The notes: a model not told the origin generated them from the letters alone. A DNA stretch of 64,000 bases from JASLCR01 sp964619585 (GCA_964619585.1 CAZUCO010000001.1:62001-126000), one strand, 5' to 3'; shown: positions 33,218-42,329, counted from the first letter of the stretch. Numbers and translations are program-made.

Positions 33218-35602
33218 TTAGCTCGATAATTTAACAATTTGCTCAAGCCGCCAAGCTGTAGTTTGTAAGTTTGATAGGAAGCTATCTGGATAATGGCCAA
33301 TCCCAAGCTGCTTGAGCGTTTCTTGATCGGCGTATGAGCAATCGGAAATATAATTTATGCGTTTGGCAATTTCTGCATCATCGAGCGATCCGCTACCATA
33401 CTGAACAAGCATTTCCATAGTACGCCTGGCAGGGTCATGGCTTGGCAGGGACACCAACTTCGTGTAAAGTGAATCTTTATTTGGACTGTCAAAATACACT
33501 TTAAATTGTTCAATGAGACTAGCGGTCAAGCTTGCTAACTGTTCTTCGCGTGATGGCTCTATCTGTTCGGGGAATGTGGCGAGATTGGTTGCGACTTGTC
33601 TAACGGCTTGTACTATAGATGGTGTTCGAGGTGCATTGCCAGATATATCACCTCTCCTGAAGCTAGATCTGAAACCTGTCCGAGATCGCACTTGTCCAGA
33701 AGGTGTAGCATCGAGAATATACTGGCGACCGGCATGATTAAATACTGTTTGCGCGTGGGTTGCAGCGTTGATCCTGTCATCGTTAGCATCTATGGTGTGA
33801 CCAGACACAGTGCCCGCTTTACCTGCGCCGAACAGTAGATCAAGAGATCCCCGTACAAACCGAGCTGCTCCGGTACACTGAACGCGTAGTCGACCGTCAA
33901 CAACACTTTCTGAGAAGTCGGTAAGGCTATGTATGTATTTCGACTCAGTGGAGACAGCACGGCGACCGTCTTTATGCCACGAGGCTGTTTCGTAGAGCTC
34001 ATCAGGTATGTGATAGTGCGAGCTCGCCTTTATTGCGGTAACGAGTTCGCTCACTGTCATTACTCGTTCTGTAGTTAGACGCTCGGCAAGTTTCACAAGG
34101 CCAAGTTCTCGGTATATTTTTACGAGTGCTTGGCGTGTTTCGTCTGGAAGTGGCACGTCGCAGCGAACATAAGGGTCACCTTGATCATCTTTTTCGTAGT
34201 GGAACGCATTGCGTTGAGGGTCGAAACCAATCAATAGATAGCCGGGTATTCGTGGTTTCCCTTGCTCACCGACCGGAGAAAACTGTACTATTAGATCAGA
34301 ACAAACCGTTCCGTTTATATGTATCGGAGGAGTAGGGTCGTAGTCAGCCATGATAAGCCGCATTGATGGCTGATGACCTCTTGGTTTATACTTTTTCACC
34401 CAGCCAGCCGTTTGTCGTAGCTGGGCTTCAAGTGTCTCACGATTGGAAACGCTCGCTTGGTCGGACAAAACGTCCTCCCAGTTACCATTAGATGGTTTGC
34501 GATAGCTGAAGTCGTATGCCATTGGCAGGTGATGGAGCAGTGGTGCTGCCTCTAAGTTTGCTGGGAATCTGAATACATCGTGCATATAGCCGATCACGCG
34601 TGCAAGGGCAGCATCCAATACGGTCTGAATTGAGTCTTTATGGTTGTTGCGATACAGCTCTTCAAGAAACGTTACTGAAAATTCTTCCAGTATAAAACGT
34701 TGTTCAGTTGGGCTGACGCACAGCTCTTCTACGATTGTGGGAGCTGCTTCAATGATGATAGTGTAAAGCTCTGCGTCAAAGTCATCTTCTGGAGTGTCTG
34801 CCGCCCTGACAAGCATGTCGCCGTTATCTACAATGCTACCAAACGTCTTTTTGCAGGACTTTTCAAAAGTAGAGGCAATTAATGGTAGAAAATGGGTGCG
34901 AGCTCTGATGACCTCATTTTCATTTCGATCACGAGCCTGCCCTAGAGGCATGCGCTCATCATCTAGGTGGTGTAGCTCCCGACGCAGGTCGCGACTAGCA
35001 GGGCTGCCGGCTAGTATAATAGCCTTGTCAGCTAGGCCATAGCGAGTACGAACGCCATGCTCAATCTGATTTTCGCGAATCTGACGCCAAAATGAAGAGA
35101 GGGACTGATCGATTGGTTGTGGTGCTGGCGCGGCAAAACTTAGAAAGAAATTGTATTCTGCCGAAGAAGTAATAATGCCGACGATTGCTTCTTCAAATTT
35201 TTCTTCTCGTGATTCGATTGATGCTCTGACTGTTTCCGTCACGTGTCCAAGTGAGTCTATCTTTGAGTTGAGCCACCCCATTGTATGGTTCACATATGGC
35301 AGGCGTGTGTCGCGGCTGACACCATCTGGAGTTAGGATCGTGCCTTTCGGTAATTCGTGACCCAGTCTACCAAATATTTCCCATTCCATGATTCCGGCGG
35401 CGATTTCAACAACGGCCTGCTGACTTGGGTCTATAAGATTTGCGGCTACTTGCTGTGCGCTAGACCAAATGCGCTTACGGATTTCAGCTGCTTTTTCAGG
35501 GCTATGACCAAAATACATCTCTTGCAGTGCTTGAGTGTATGGGTCAACCGGTGATTTCTCTCTGTCTATCGTGAGTCCAGAACCTAGTTCTCGAGTAGTC
35601 AT
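33218..35602 (-). CDS. Large protein with a transglutaminase-like (Cys-His-Asp) domain
   Basis: 794 residues, no signal peptide or membrane helix. Residues 1-500 are mostly helical and not recognised. Residues about 570-635 match the transglutaminase-like core: RVQCTGAARFVRG with Cys576, NAATHAQTVFNHAG with His616, and YILDATP with Asp631, in the right order and spacing. Such domains act as cysteine peptidases, transglutaminases or peptide-bond remodelling enzymes. The last 150 residues are again helical. TATAAA lies 7 bases before the ATG. It stands alone between rnhB and pepN. The triad assignment is mine from the pattern and is not confirmed by any search. Confidence 0.7.
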   Translation of the reverse strand: MTTRELGSGLTIDREKSPVDPYTQALQEMYFGHSPEKAAEIRKRIWSSAQQVAANLIDPSQQAVVEIAAGIMEWEIFGRLGHELPKGTILTPDGVSRDTRLPYVNHTMGWLNSKIDSLGHVTETVRASIESREEKFEEAIVGIITSSAEYNFFLSFAAPAPQPIDQSLSSFWRQIRENQIEHGVRTRYGLADKAIILAGSPASRDLRRELHHLDDERMPLGQARDRNENEVIRARTHFLPLIASTFEKSCKKTFGSIVDNGDMLVRAADTPEDDFDAELYTIIIEAAPTIVEELCVSPTEQRFILEEFSVTFLEELYRNNHKDSIQTVLDAALARVIGYMHDVFRFPANLEAAPLLHHLPMAYDFSYRKPSNGNWEDVLSDQASVSNRETLEAQLRQTAGWVKKYKPRGHQPSMRLIMADYDPTPPIHINGTVCSDLIVQFSPVGEQGKPRIPGYLLIGFDPQRNAFHYEKDDQGDPYVRCDVPLPDETRQALVKIYRELGLVKLAERLTTERVMTVSELVTAIKASSHYHIPDELYETASWHKDGRRAVSTESKYIHSLTDFSESVVDGRLRVQCTGAARFVRGSLDLLFGAGKAGTVSGHTIDANDDRINAATHAQTVFNHAGRQYILDATPSGQVRSRTGFRSSFRRGDISGNAPRTPSIVQAVRQVATNLATFPEQIEPSREEQLASLTASLIEQFKVYFDSPNKDSLYTKLVSLPSHDPARRTMEMLVQYGSGSLDDAEIAKRINYISDCSYADQETLKQLGIGHYPDSFLSNLQTTAWRLEQIVKLSS

Positions 35603-35609
35603 ACTAAAT

Positions 35610-35615
35610 TTTATA
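35610..35615 (-). promoter_or_regulatory. -10 box TATAAA for the 794-residue protein gene
   Basis: TATAAA on the minus strand, 7 bases from the ATG at 35602. Confidence 0.4.
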
Positions 35616-35687
35616 TTAACATACTTTTATAGTTTAGTCAACTATCTGATAAAGAAGTTGGGCTCAAACGTAGATTTTTGTAGCCCA

Positions 35688-38189
35688 CTATAGCTTTGCT
35701 AATACGCTATATACTGCTTCGCTGTCTTTTGCGATCAATTCAACTCTTGCTTCGATTTCGCTAACACCAAGTTCAATAGTTCGTTTTAGCGCTGGGTTTG
35801 ATAGCATCGGCGTGAAGTAATCTTTATATTCTTCGAGTTGTTTGCGTGTCAATAGTCCATTGGCTGCATAGCGTGGGAAGTCGTCATAGCTTTTATCTCC
35901 ACCAAATGTTTCTTCAACCCATGTCCAGTTGTCCTGTAGCCATTGCCATGCAAGTTCACGACTGTCGCGTCCACGCACAAGGTAGGCAAACCAGCGGAAA
36001 ACATCTTGCGGACGGATAACCGATGAGTCCTTCATACTGGCAAGAATCAGCCGTATTGCCTCTGGGTCTTTTGTACTTGTTAGCCCAGAAGATATGTCGT
36101 CACGGAGTTCTGCGGAGTGAGAGTGAGTGTATGCACTAAGCAGCGACTTTACCAGTTCTGGTTTGTTGCCGTGTCGCACAGCTGTACTGATGAGAAGTGC
36201 CCGAAGCTCAGGGTCAAGTTGTTCAACTGGCGCTGCTGCGAATAGCGAGATTGCTTTGTCAATATCAGAAGGTTCTTCACCATATAGTGTCATGCCGATG
36301 ACTATGGGACGAAGCTTTGTGTCGTTTTCTGGCTCTCCATTTTGTTTGTCCCAGCCTAGGCGCTCAAATTGCTCACTGGCAAGGTGACGAGAAAATGCAC
36401 GGAGGCGCTTTTCGCTGATGAGATCAGCTTCGACAAACTTCTTCAGTTCACCAAGTGCCATGGCAGTAATGCCCCACACTGTATCATGAGTTTCGTGACG
36501 AAATGCCTCCACTGCGGGAATAAGAGCTGCACTTGAGATAGTCCCAGCACGAGCAAGGAGCGTACGCTCATTGATAAGTTGGAGACGATCCATCGGCGAG
36601 AAGGTCTTCATACGAGTAAGTAGCGAAGCGAAATGATCATCACTATAGTGGGTGATAAAGTGTGACCAGTTGCCAACATTAAAGCGTTGCTGGTCGGAGG
36701 TTGTGACCGAGACTTCTTTTTTCTCGAGGATTGCTGGAAGGTTATCACGCGGCTCAACTGCAAGAGGGATGGGCCAAACCTGACTACTTGGCTGATGTTG
36801 CCCGATAAAGAACTGTTCCTGCCAGAGCTTGTCTGACTCAATATAGACAACCGGATAGCCTGGCCGAAGTACCCATTGGTTCATAAATTCACGAACTGGT
36901 TTGCCGCTGACTGATTCAAGCGAATCCCACAGGTCATCACCTGTGGTATTTTGGTAGGCAAAGGTTTTAAAATAGTGTTTCAGACCGGCTCGGAAATGAT
37001 CTTCACCAACATACTCACGCAGCATACCAATTAGTCGTCCACCTTTGCCGTAGACGATGGCGCCATCAAAAAGAGAAGTGATTTCATCAGGGTGATTGAC
37101 CTCAGTTTGAACTGGCTGAACCCCATCGATAGAGTCACGTCTTAGTGCCATGAGACTCCATGAAGACGCGTAATCCATCCAGATATTCCATTCTGGATAC
37201 ATAGCATCAATCGGCAGGTTTTCGATAAAGTTGGCGAAGCTTTCGTTGAGCCAAAGATTATCCCACCACTTCATCGTGACAAGATTGCCAAACCATTGGT
37301 GGCTTAACTCATGGCTAATAACGGTTGCAACGTAGTGAAGCCCATCAATGCTGGCAGTTTTTGGATCTGCCAAGAGCGCAATTTCACGGTAAGTGATAAG
37401 TCCCCAGTTCTCCATAGCGCCAGATGTAAAGTCTGGCAGTGCGACATGATCAGATTTTGGTAGAGGGTATTCAATGCCGAAGTAGTCTTCAAAATAATCA
37501 AGCGTTCGACAGGCAAAATCAAGGGGGAAGTCAAGGCTTGCTGACGCCTGGGCGGGCGTTGCCCAGACGTTTACTTCTATGCCTCGCTTTGTCTTGGCTG
37601 ATTTTTTCTGCAATTCACCGACGACCCATGCGAGAAGATAGCTACTCATACGAGGAGTTTGCTCAAAAACAGATACCAAATAGCCGTTTTCTACTCGTTG
37701 GTCTTTGAGTGGCATATTTCCAATGACGGTTACATCCCTCTCTGTAGTAAGCACAAGGTCAAATGTTGCCTTTGCTTCTGGTTCGTCGACGCATGGAAAG
37801 ACTTCGCGTGCATGATGACTCTCGAACTGCGTGGCGAGAAGCTCTTTTTTGACTCCATCATGGTCAAAGTAGCAGGGATATATGCCGTGCATTGCATCAG
37901 TAATTTTGCCCGAAAATCCAAGTACTACAGTGTGCTTGCCGGCTATCATGTCGTCGAGGCGAATCTCAAGCTCGTCATTTTCGTGCATGGAGTGAGTCGC
38001 CGCGTGGCCGTCAATAACTACTGAATCAATAGTAAGATCTTTACTGTGAAGTCGAAGCCATGAATCGTTCAGTGACTCCCCAGTAATGGTGACTGTACCA
38101 GAAAATGTGCGTGCTTCACGCTCGAGGGCAAGTGATAGATTGTAGTTCTCTGGGACAAAAGTATTGATAAGTCGTGAAACAGTTTGCAT
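35688..38189 (-). CDS. pepN: Aminopeptidase N (M1 metallopeptidase)
   Basis: 833 residues from the ATG at 38189. It removes N-terminal residues from peptides using zinc. Seen: the exopeptidase motif GAMENWG, the zinc site VISHELSHQWFG followed by NESFAN (HExxH-x18-E), and a long C-terminal helical (ERAP1-like) domain. No signal peptide, so probably cytoplasmic and used on imported peptides. TATACT 6 bases upstream decides the start over a longer frame at 38222. Divergent from the exported HNH nuclease. Confidence 0.95.
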   Translation of the reverse strand: MQTVSRLINTFVPENYNLSLALEREARTFSGTVTITGESLNDSWLRLHSKDLTIDSVVIDGHAATHSMHENDELEIRLDDMIAGKHTVVLGFSGKITDAMHGIYPCYFDHDGVKKELLATQFESHHAREVFPCVDEPEAKATFDLVLTTERDVTVIGNMPLKDQRVENGYLVSVFEQTPRMSSYLLAWVVGELQKKSAKTKRGIEVNVWATPAQASASLDFPLDFACRTLDYFEDYFGIEYPLPKSDHVALPDFTSGAMENWGLITYREIALLADPKTASIDGLHYVATVISHELSHQWFGNLVTMKWWDNLWLNESFANFIENLPIDAMYPEWNIWMDYASSWSLMALRRDSIDGVQPVQTEVNHPDEITSLFDGAIVYGKGGRLIGMLREYVGEDHFRAGLKHYFKTFAYQNTTGDDLWDSLESVSGKPVREFMNQWVLRPGYPVVYIESDKLWQEQFFIGQHQPSSQVWPIPLAVEPRDNLPAILEKKEVSVTTSDQQRFNVGNWSHFITHYSDDHFASLLTRMKTFSPMDRLQLINERTLLARAGTISSAALIPAVEAFRHETHDTVWGITAMALGELKKFVEADLISEKRLRAFSRHLASEQFERLGWDKQNGEPENDTKLRPIVIGMTLYGEEPSDIDKAISLFAAAPVEQLDPELRALLISTAVRHGNKPELVKSLLSAYTHSHSAELRDDISSGLTSTKDPEAIRLILASMKDSSVIRPQDVFRWFAYLVRGRDSRELAWQWLQDNWTWVEETFGGDKSYDDFPRYAANGLLTRKQLEEYKDYFTPMLSNPALKRTIELGVSEIEARVELIAKDSEAVYSVLAKL

Positions 38190-38195
38190 CCTATT

Positions 38196-38201
38196 AGTAT
38201 A
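38196..38201 (-). promoter_or_regulatory. -10 box TATACT for leaderless pepN
   Basis: TATACT on the minus strand with 6 bases to the ATG at 38189; it faces the nuclease promoter 40 bases away. Confidence 0.6.
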
Positions 38202-38241
38202 CCGTATGATATCGCGTGACATATCGTCAATACGCGTGATT

Positions 38242-38247
38242 TATACT
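38242..38247 (+). promoter_or_regulatory. -10 box TATACT for the exported nuclease
   Basis: TATACT with 8 bases to the ATG at 38256; leaderless. Confidence 0.6.
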
Positions 38248-38255
38248 AAGAGAGT

Positions 38256-38921
38256 ATGACCAGACGCTACCGAATACGCCTTGTTACAACGCTCATTATT
38301 TTGTTGGTCGGGGCAGCTATACCCATCAGCCAGCAGTTATCTTGGCCAACAATCCCGACGAAGACAACTGTGCCTGAGGCACATACAGCTGAAATGCAGG
38401 AACTAGATAAGCTTACAGTTAAAGGCAGGGCGCCAAAGACCGGATATGCTCGGGTACAGTTTGGGGATGGATGGACACGTATCGGCGTCTGCGATATGCG
38501 TAATATCATTTTGGCACGTGACCTACGCGGTGAGATTGTTGATGCAAATTGCAAAGTTCTTTCAGGTACGCTTGATGACCCCTACTCTGGGAGAGTGGTG
38601 AAATTCGTACGTGGACCCGAGACAAGTGATGACGTCCAGATAGACCACATAGTAGCACTAAGTAACGCATGGCAAACCGGTGCTCAGTATATGTCCTATG
38701 TGAGCCGCCAAACACTTGCCAACGATCCTTTGAACTTACTGGCCGTCGACGGCACGGAGAATCAAAATAAGAGCGATGGAGACGCGGCAACATGGTTGCC
38801 TCCCAACAAATCATTTCGCTGCCAATACGTCGAGCGGCAAGTAGAGGTAAAGAACAAGTATTCACTCTGGATAACTCCAGCCGAGAAGCAGGCTATGCGA
38901 CGAGTTCTCGCTGCCTGCTAG
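38256..38921 (+). CDS. Exported HNH endonuclease-family protein
   Basis: 221 residues. The N-terminus is a signal anchor or signal peptide: RRYRIR then a hydrophobic run (9-27). The mature part has the HNH/GmrSD-C-like core: DVQIDHIVALSNAWQTGA (IDH with metal His), then NDPLNLLAVDGTENQNKSDGD and the conserved W-x-P of TWLPPNKSFRCQY. Several Cys may form disulfides outside the cell. It resembles the exported HNH nucleases common in Actinobacteria. A role in cutting external DNA for nucleotide supply or transformation is inferred. Confidence 0.85.
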   Translation: MTRRYRIRLVTTLIILLVGAAIPISQQLSWPTIPTKTTVPEAHTAEMQELDKLTVKGRAPKTGYARVQFGDGWTRIGVCDMRNIILARDLRGEIVDANCKVLSGTLDDPYSGRVVKFVRGPETSDDVQIDHIVALSNAWQTGAQYMSYVSRQTLANDPLNLLAVDGTENQNKSDGDAATWLPPNKSFRCQYVERQVEVKNKYSLWITPAEKQAMRRVLAAC

Positions 38922-38927
38922 GTGGAG

Positions 38928-38933
38928 TATAAT
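38928..38933 (+). promoter_or_regulatory. -10 box TATAAT for the flavodoxin-like gene
   Basis: TATAAT with 6 bases to the ATG at 38940; it starts 7 bases after the nuclease stop. Confidence 0.55.
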
Positions 38934-38939
38934 CATAGT

Positions 38940-39653
38940 ATGGGTATAGCATCAGATTTTTCAGGATTAAAAGCGATCTTTTTTAACGCAACACTTAAAA
39001 AGTCACCAGAGGTAAGCAACACCGAGGGACTGCTAAAAGCAAGTATGGACCTCATGGGATCACATGGTGTTGAAACAGAATTAATTCGTGTCATCGACCA
39101 CGATATTGCGACAGGTGTTTATCCGGATATGACTGAGCATGGCTGGGCAAGCGATGAGTGGCCGCACTTATTTAAGAAAGTCAAAGCGGCCGATATTGTG
39201 GTGCTGTGTGGGCCGATTTGGCTTGGAGACAATAGCTCTCAGATGAAGAAGCTAATCGAGCGCTTGTATGGTAATTCGGCCGAACTCAATGATAAAGGCC
39301 AGTGGATTTATTATGGCAAAGCTGGCGGCTGCATCATTACTGGTAATGAGGACGGTATCAAACATTGTGCAATGAATGTTCTCTATAGCTTGCAGCACAT
39401 CGGCTTCACTATACCCCCTCAGGCCGATGCGGGATGGATTGGTCCGGTCGGCCCTGGCCCCAGTTATCTTGATGAGGGCTCTGGTGGTCCAGAGAGTGAT
39501 TTCACTAATCGTAACGTGACTTTTATGACGTACAATCTCATGCATACAGCTAAAAGACTAAAAGAAGTTGGTGGTTTGCCAGCCGAAGGCAATCTGCCTG
39601 ATGAATGGAAGCACGGAGAGCGCTTTGGGTATCACAATCCAGAGTATCGATAA
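38940..39653 (+). CDS. NAD(P)H-dependent FMN reductase / flavodoxin-fold protein
   Basis: 237 residues. The flavodoxin-like fold is clear: KAIFFNATLKKSPEVSNTEGLL (FMN phosphate loop), ADIVVLCGPIWLGDNSSQMKKLIERL and KAGGCIITGNEDGIKH. Such enzymes reduce FMN or quinones with NAD(P)H and help with redox stress. Start chosen at 38940 because the TATAAT box would be in the coding part of the longer form. Convergent with the TyrA-like gene, 2 bases between stops. Confidence 0.82.
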   Translation: MGIASDFSGLKAIFFNATLKKSPEVSNTEGLLKASMDLMGSHGVETELIRVIDHDIATGVYPDMTEHGWASDEWPHLFKKVKAADIVVLCGPIWLGDNSSQMKKLIERLYGNSAELNDKGQWIYYGKAGGCIITGNEDGIKHCAMNVLYSLQHIGFTIPPQADAGWIGPVGPGPSYLDEGSGGPESDFTNRNVTFMTYNLMHTAKRLKEVGGLPAEGNLPDEWKHGERFGYHNPEYR

Positions 39654-39655
39654 CT

Positions 39656-40405
39656 CTAGAGGTCTTTACGTAGTCGTTGATCGAGATGTTCTATAGCCTG
39701 CTTGAGTTCTTGATTGACCTCAAGTGCATAAGGGTTGTCTTTCATGATTGAAGCAAACAGTTCCCAGCTGTCATTTCCTTGAACGTTTTTCATATCAACC
39801 AAGTCCTCATATGCGAATGTGGCAAGTGGAGTGTCTGGTATCTGCATGATGTCCATAACCCGGCCAATATAATGACTTAGTCCTTGAACGTATGCCATGT
39901 CGCGATCATGTGCTTCGGGTGTCCTCTCAATAACGATCAACTTAAGTTTGTCTTTCAGGAAGTTTACAAGTGCTGTATAGGTACTATCCTCTGAGCGCAC
40001 GCGACTCACAACGCAACGAAGACCAGCGAGTCCACTATTTTTTTCAACGCTGGCAGGACCCAAAAGCGGATGAGTGCCAATGATTTGGCAACTTTCGGGA
40101 AGAAGCTGTTCCAATATCTTAAGTGGCCGTACCTTAACCGAGCATACATCGATCACTACGGCATGCGGGTTAATGAGTGATTGGTGCTCAGTAAAGAAAT
40201 CCTCAAAAAACTGTGAAGGTATGGAGGGTATGATGATGTCGCTGGCCAGAACATCAGCGACAGATGCAAAGCTCACTCCTGATCCAGCATCACCTGCCTC
40301 ATGCCGTCGAGAGCTGACCAGTATATCGGCATACGGCGATAAGTATTTGATGATAAGTTGCGAGAAATCACCATAGCCGATGATACCAACCGAATATTTT
40401 TTCAT
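39656..40405 (-). CDS. Prephenate-dehydrogenase-family protein (TyrA-like), lone
   Basis: 249 residues from the ATG at 40405. Rossmann start YSVGIIGYGDFSQLI; IIIPSIPSQFFEDFF; GTHPLLGPASVEK (family GxHPMxG); and AHDRDMAYVQGLSHYIGR (substrate-side His). TyrA converts prephenate to hydroxyphenylpyruvate for tyrosine. No other aromatic-pathway gene is in the window, and cells of this kind usually cannot make aromatic residues, so the substrate may differ. Start: an ATG four codons upstream overlaps the TATCAT box, so 40405 is preferred. Confidence 0.75.
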   Translation of the reverse strand: MKKYSVGIIGYGDFSQLIIKYLSPYADILVSSRRHEAGDAGSGVSFASVADVLASDIIIPSIPSQFFEDFFTEHQSLINPHAVVIDVCSVKVRPLKILEQLLPESCQIIGTHPLLGPASVEKNSGLAGLRCVVSRVRSEDSTYTALVNFLKDKLKLIVIERTPEAHDRDMAYVQGLSHYIGRVMDIMQIPDTPLATFAYEDLVDMKNVQGNDSWELFASIMKDNPYALEVNQELKQAIEHLDQRLRKDL

Positions 40406-40415
40406 AGTTGCTTTC

Positions 40416-40421
40416 ATGATA
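40416..40421 (-). promoter_or_regulatory. Extended -10 box TGCTATCAT for the TyrA-like gene
   Basis: TATCAT preceded by TGC on the minus strand, 10 bases from the ATG at 40405. It is only 12 bases from the nusA -35 box, so the two promoters may interfere. Confidence 0.45.
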
Positions 40422-40433
40422 GCAGATAAATGT

Positions 40434-40462
40434 TTGCATCATAGGAATAAATTCGTTATACT
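40434..40462 (+). promoter_or_regulatory. nusA promoter TTGCAT-N17-TATACT
   Basis: -35 TTGCAT (40434-40439), a 17-base spacer and -10 TATACT (40457-40462). It sets a leader of about 57 bases, one of the few longer leaders in the window. Confidence 0.7.
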
Positions 40463-40476
40463 ACAGTCAGTACATT

Positions 40477-40499
40477 CCGGCCGGCAGGTCGGATTTTTT
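40477..40499 (+). terminator. Terminator-like hairpin in the nusA leader
   Basis: CCGGCC (40477-40482), loop GGCA, GGTCGG (40487-40492, one G-U pair), then ATTTTTT. It lies between the nusA promoter and the start codon. A terminator in this place is best read as an attenuator; NusA itself promotes pausing and termination, so autoregulation is a natural hypothesis. Confidence 0.6.
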
Positions 40500-40525
40500 C
40501 ATCAGAACGAAAGGAATAAATATTA

Positions 40526-41650
40526 ATGGAAGATCTCAATATTAAGCAACTTACTCTCGCTGTACGCACAATTGCAGAGGAAAAGAACCTCCCAGAAGAA
40601 ACAGTTATGGACGTTATCGAGCAGGCAATTGCCGCAGCGTGGCGACGGGATAATGGTGAGCGTGATCAAGAAGTGCGTGCTGAGCTGAATGTAAACGACG
40701 GGACGGCCACTGTATATGTGGGACGTGAGGTTGTAGAAGAGGTTGGCTCTGAGGCACATGAAATCAGCCTTGCTGACGCCAAGAAGGTCAAGAAAGATGC
40801 AGAGCTGGGTGACCTGATCGAAGAAAAGCACGAAGTTACTGCCTTTGGCCGTGTTGCCGCGCAAACAGCCAAGCAAGTTGTGTTGCAGCGCCTTCGTGAA
40901 GCTGAGCGTGAAGTTGTATTGACCGAATTTGAGGATAAGATCGGCACTATTGTGACTGGTACAGTTCAGCGGGTTGAGCCACGCGTAGTTCGTGTGGAGC
41001 TAGGCAAAGCGATCGGGATCCTGCCGCAGAGTGAGCAGATCCAGGGTGAGTTCTACAGCATCGGCTCAAGAATCAAAGTTTTTATCAAAGACATCGAGCG
41101 AGAGAACCGTGGTCCACAGCTTATTTTAAGTCGTGGCAACGAAGCCTTCATCGAACATCTATTTATGCAAGAAGTACCAGAGATGGAGACCGGTGCTGTC
41201 GAGATTAAGGCAATTGCTCGCGAGGCAGGACGTCGCACAAAGCTTGCAGTGAACTCTACCGTGCCAGGTGTTGACCCGGTAGGAACCTTTGTTGGCGGAC
41301 ACGGTACTCGTGTTCAGGCAGTTATGAATGAAATTGGCGATCAGGAAAAGATCGACATCATTACCTATAAGGAAGACCCAACTGAGTTTATCGTAGAGGC
41401 ACTCAGCCCTGCTGAAGTGGCAAAGGTAGAGATTGATGAAGCAGCCAAGACTGCCAAGGTATACGTGGCTGAAGACCAGCAATCTATTGCAATCGGTCGT
41501 GGTGGACAAAACGTCCGTCTGGCGAGCCGTTTGACTGGCTATGAGCTTGATATTGAAACTGCCGAAGCAAAGAAAGCCGAGCCGAAGGCGCCACGAAAGA
41601 ACATTGAAGATAGCCTGATGAGTGCTGTCGAAGAATCAGCGGAAGACTAG
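40526..41650 (+). CDS. nusA: Transcription termination/antitermination protein NusA
   Basis: 374 residues, the core form. Parts: N-terminal RNA-polymerase-binding domain (1-120); S1 domain (IVTGTVQRVEPRVVRVELG, ILPQSEQIQGE); KH1 and KH2 (GTFVGGHGTRVQAVMNEIGDQEKI; IAIGRGGQNVRLASRLTGYEL). It ends after KH2 with a short Lys/Ala-rich tail, so the AR repeats of E. coli NusA are absent, as in many bacteria. AAGGA lies about 10 bases before the ATG. Confidence 0.96.
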   Translation: MEDLNIKQLTLAVRTIAEEKNLPEETVMDVIEQAIAAAWRRDNGERDQEVRAELNVNDGTATVYVGREVVEEVGSEAHEISLADAKKVKKDAELGDLIEEKHEVTAFGRVAAQTAKQVVLQRLREAEREVVLTEFEDKIGTIVTGTVQRVEPRVVRVELGKAIGILPQSEQIQGEFYSIGSRIKVFIKDIERENRGPQLILSRGNEAFIEHLFMQEVPEMETGAVEIKAIAREAGRRTKLAVNSTVPGVDPVGTFVGGHGTRVQAVMNEIGDQEKIDIITYKEDPTEFIVEALSPAEVAKVEIDEAAKTAKVYVAEDQQSIAIGRGGQNVRLASRLTGYELDIETAEAKKAEPKAPRKNIEDSLMSAVEESAED

Positions 41651-41654
41651 TCTT

Positions 41655-42329
41655 ATGTCGCTAGCTACCGAGAGACTGAAAAGGGCTGGGGTAAGTGGCA
41701 AGATAGTAAGAACGAATCCTTTAGAGGGTGGAAGTGTTGCCGAAGCCGAGCTGGGCGACGGCATCATATACGATACATGGGGTGGCTACGCTAGTAGGCT
41801 AGCGGAGGCCAATGCCGATGCTGATCTTAATCTAGCTGATATTAAGGCGCTGTTGGTTATTTCTGACGATGACCTGCATAGTCCAGAAATTCAAACTTTT
41901 GATGATGCAGATGGCGAGCCACGACGTCACTATGAGTACGAATTTCGCAAAGAAGCACATGACCATCTCGCGCCTGAAATAAAAAGAGTTCTTGATCACA
42001 TTGCAGTTATCGAGAATGGTGACTTCATGAATGTAGGTGAGCTGGCAGCGTATGTTCTGGGCATGAACATAGTGGGGTCTGAAGACTCTCCAAGTGAGCT
42101 GAGAGGTGATATTTTGCGGGGGCTTCAAGAGCTGATCGACGGGCAACACCTCGAAGGGAATGAAGGTCGAAAAGCTGCAAATATCCCTGTCATGGCATAC
42201 ATGCTGGTTGGATTTAAATCATGTGTCAGGTATGCGCAGATAGCAACTGACAACTATGTAGAAGATAGATGGAAGCTTATTAGCCCTGCATTTATGACCG
42301 AGCAACGTGAAGATTTGTTTCCGATGTGA
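41655..42329 (+). CDS. Protein of unknown function after nusA
   Basis: 224 residues, acidic, no membrane segment or signal peptide. No family recognised. Notable stretches: GDGIIYDTWGGYASRLAEANADADLNLADI and a central helical part (EAHDHLAPEIKRVLDHIAVIENGDF). It starts 4 bases after the nusA stop, so it is probably in the same transcript and under the same leader hairpin; whether it acts with NusA is not known. The ATG at 41655 is chosen over one 11 codons earlier that lies inside nusA. Confidence 0.6.
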   Translation: MSLATERLKRAGVSGKIVRTNPLEGGSVAEAELGDGIIYDTWGGYASRLAEANADADLNLADIKALLVISDDDLHSPEIQTFDDADGEPRRHYEYEFRKEAHDHLAPEIKRVLDHIAVIENGDFMNVGELAAYVLGMNIVGSEDSPSELRGDILRGLQELIDGQHLEGNEGRKAANIPVMAYMLVGFKSCVRYAQIATDNYVEDRWKLISPAFMTEQREDLFPM

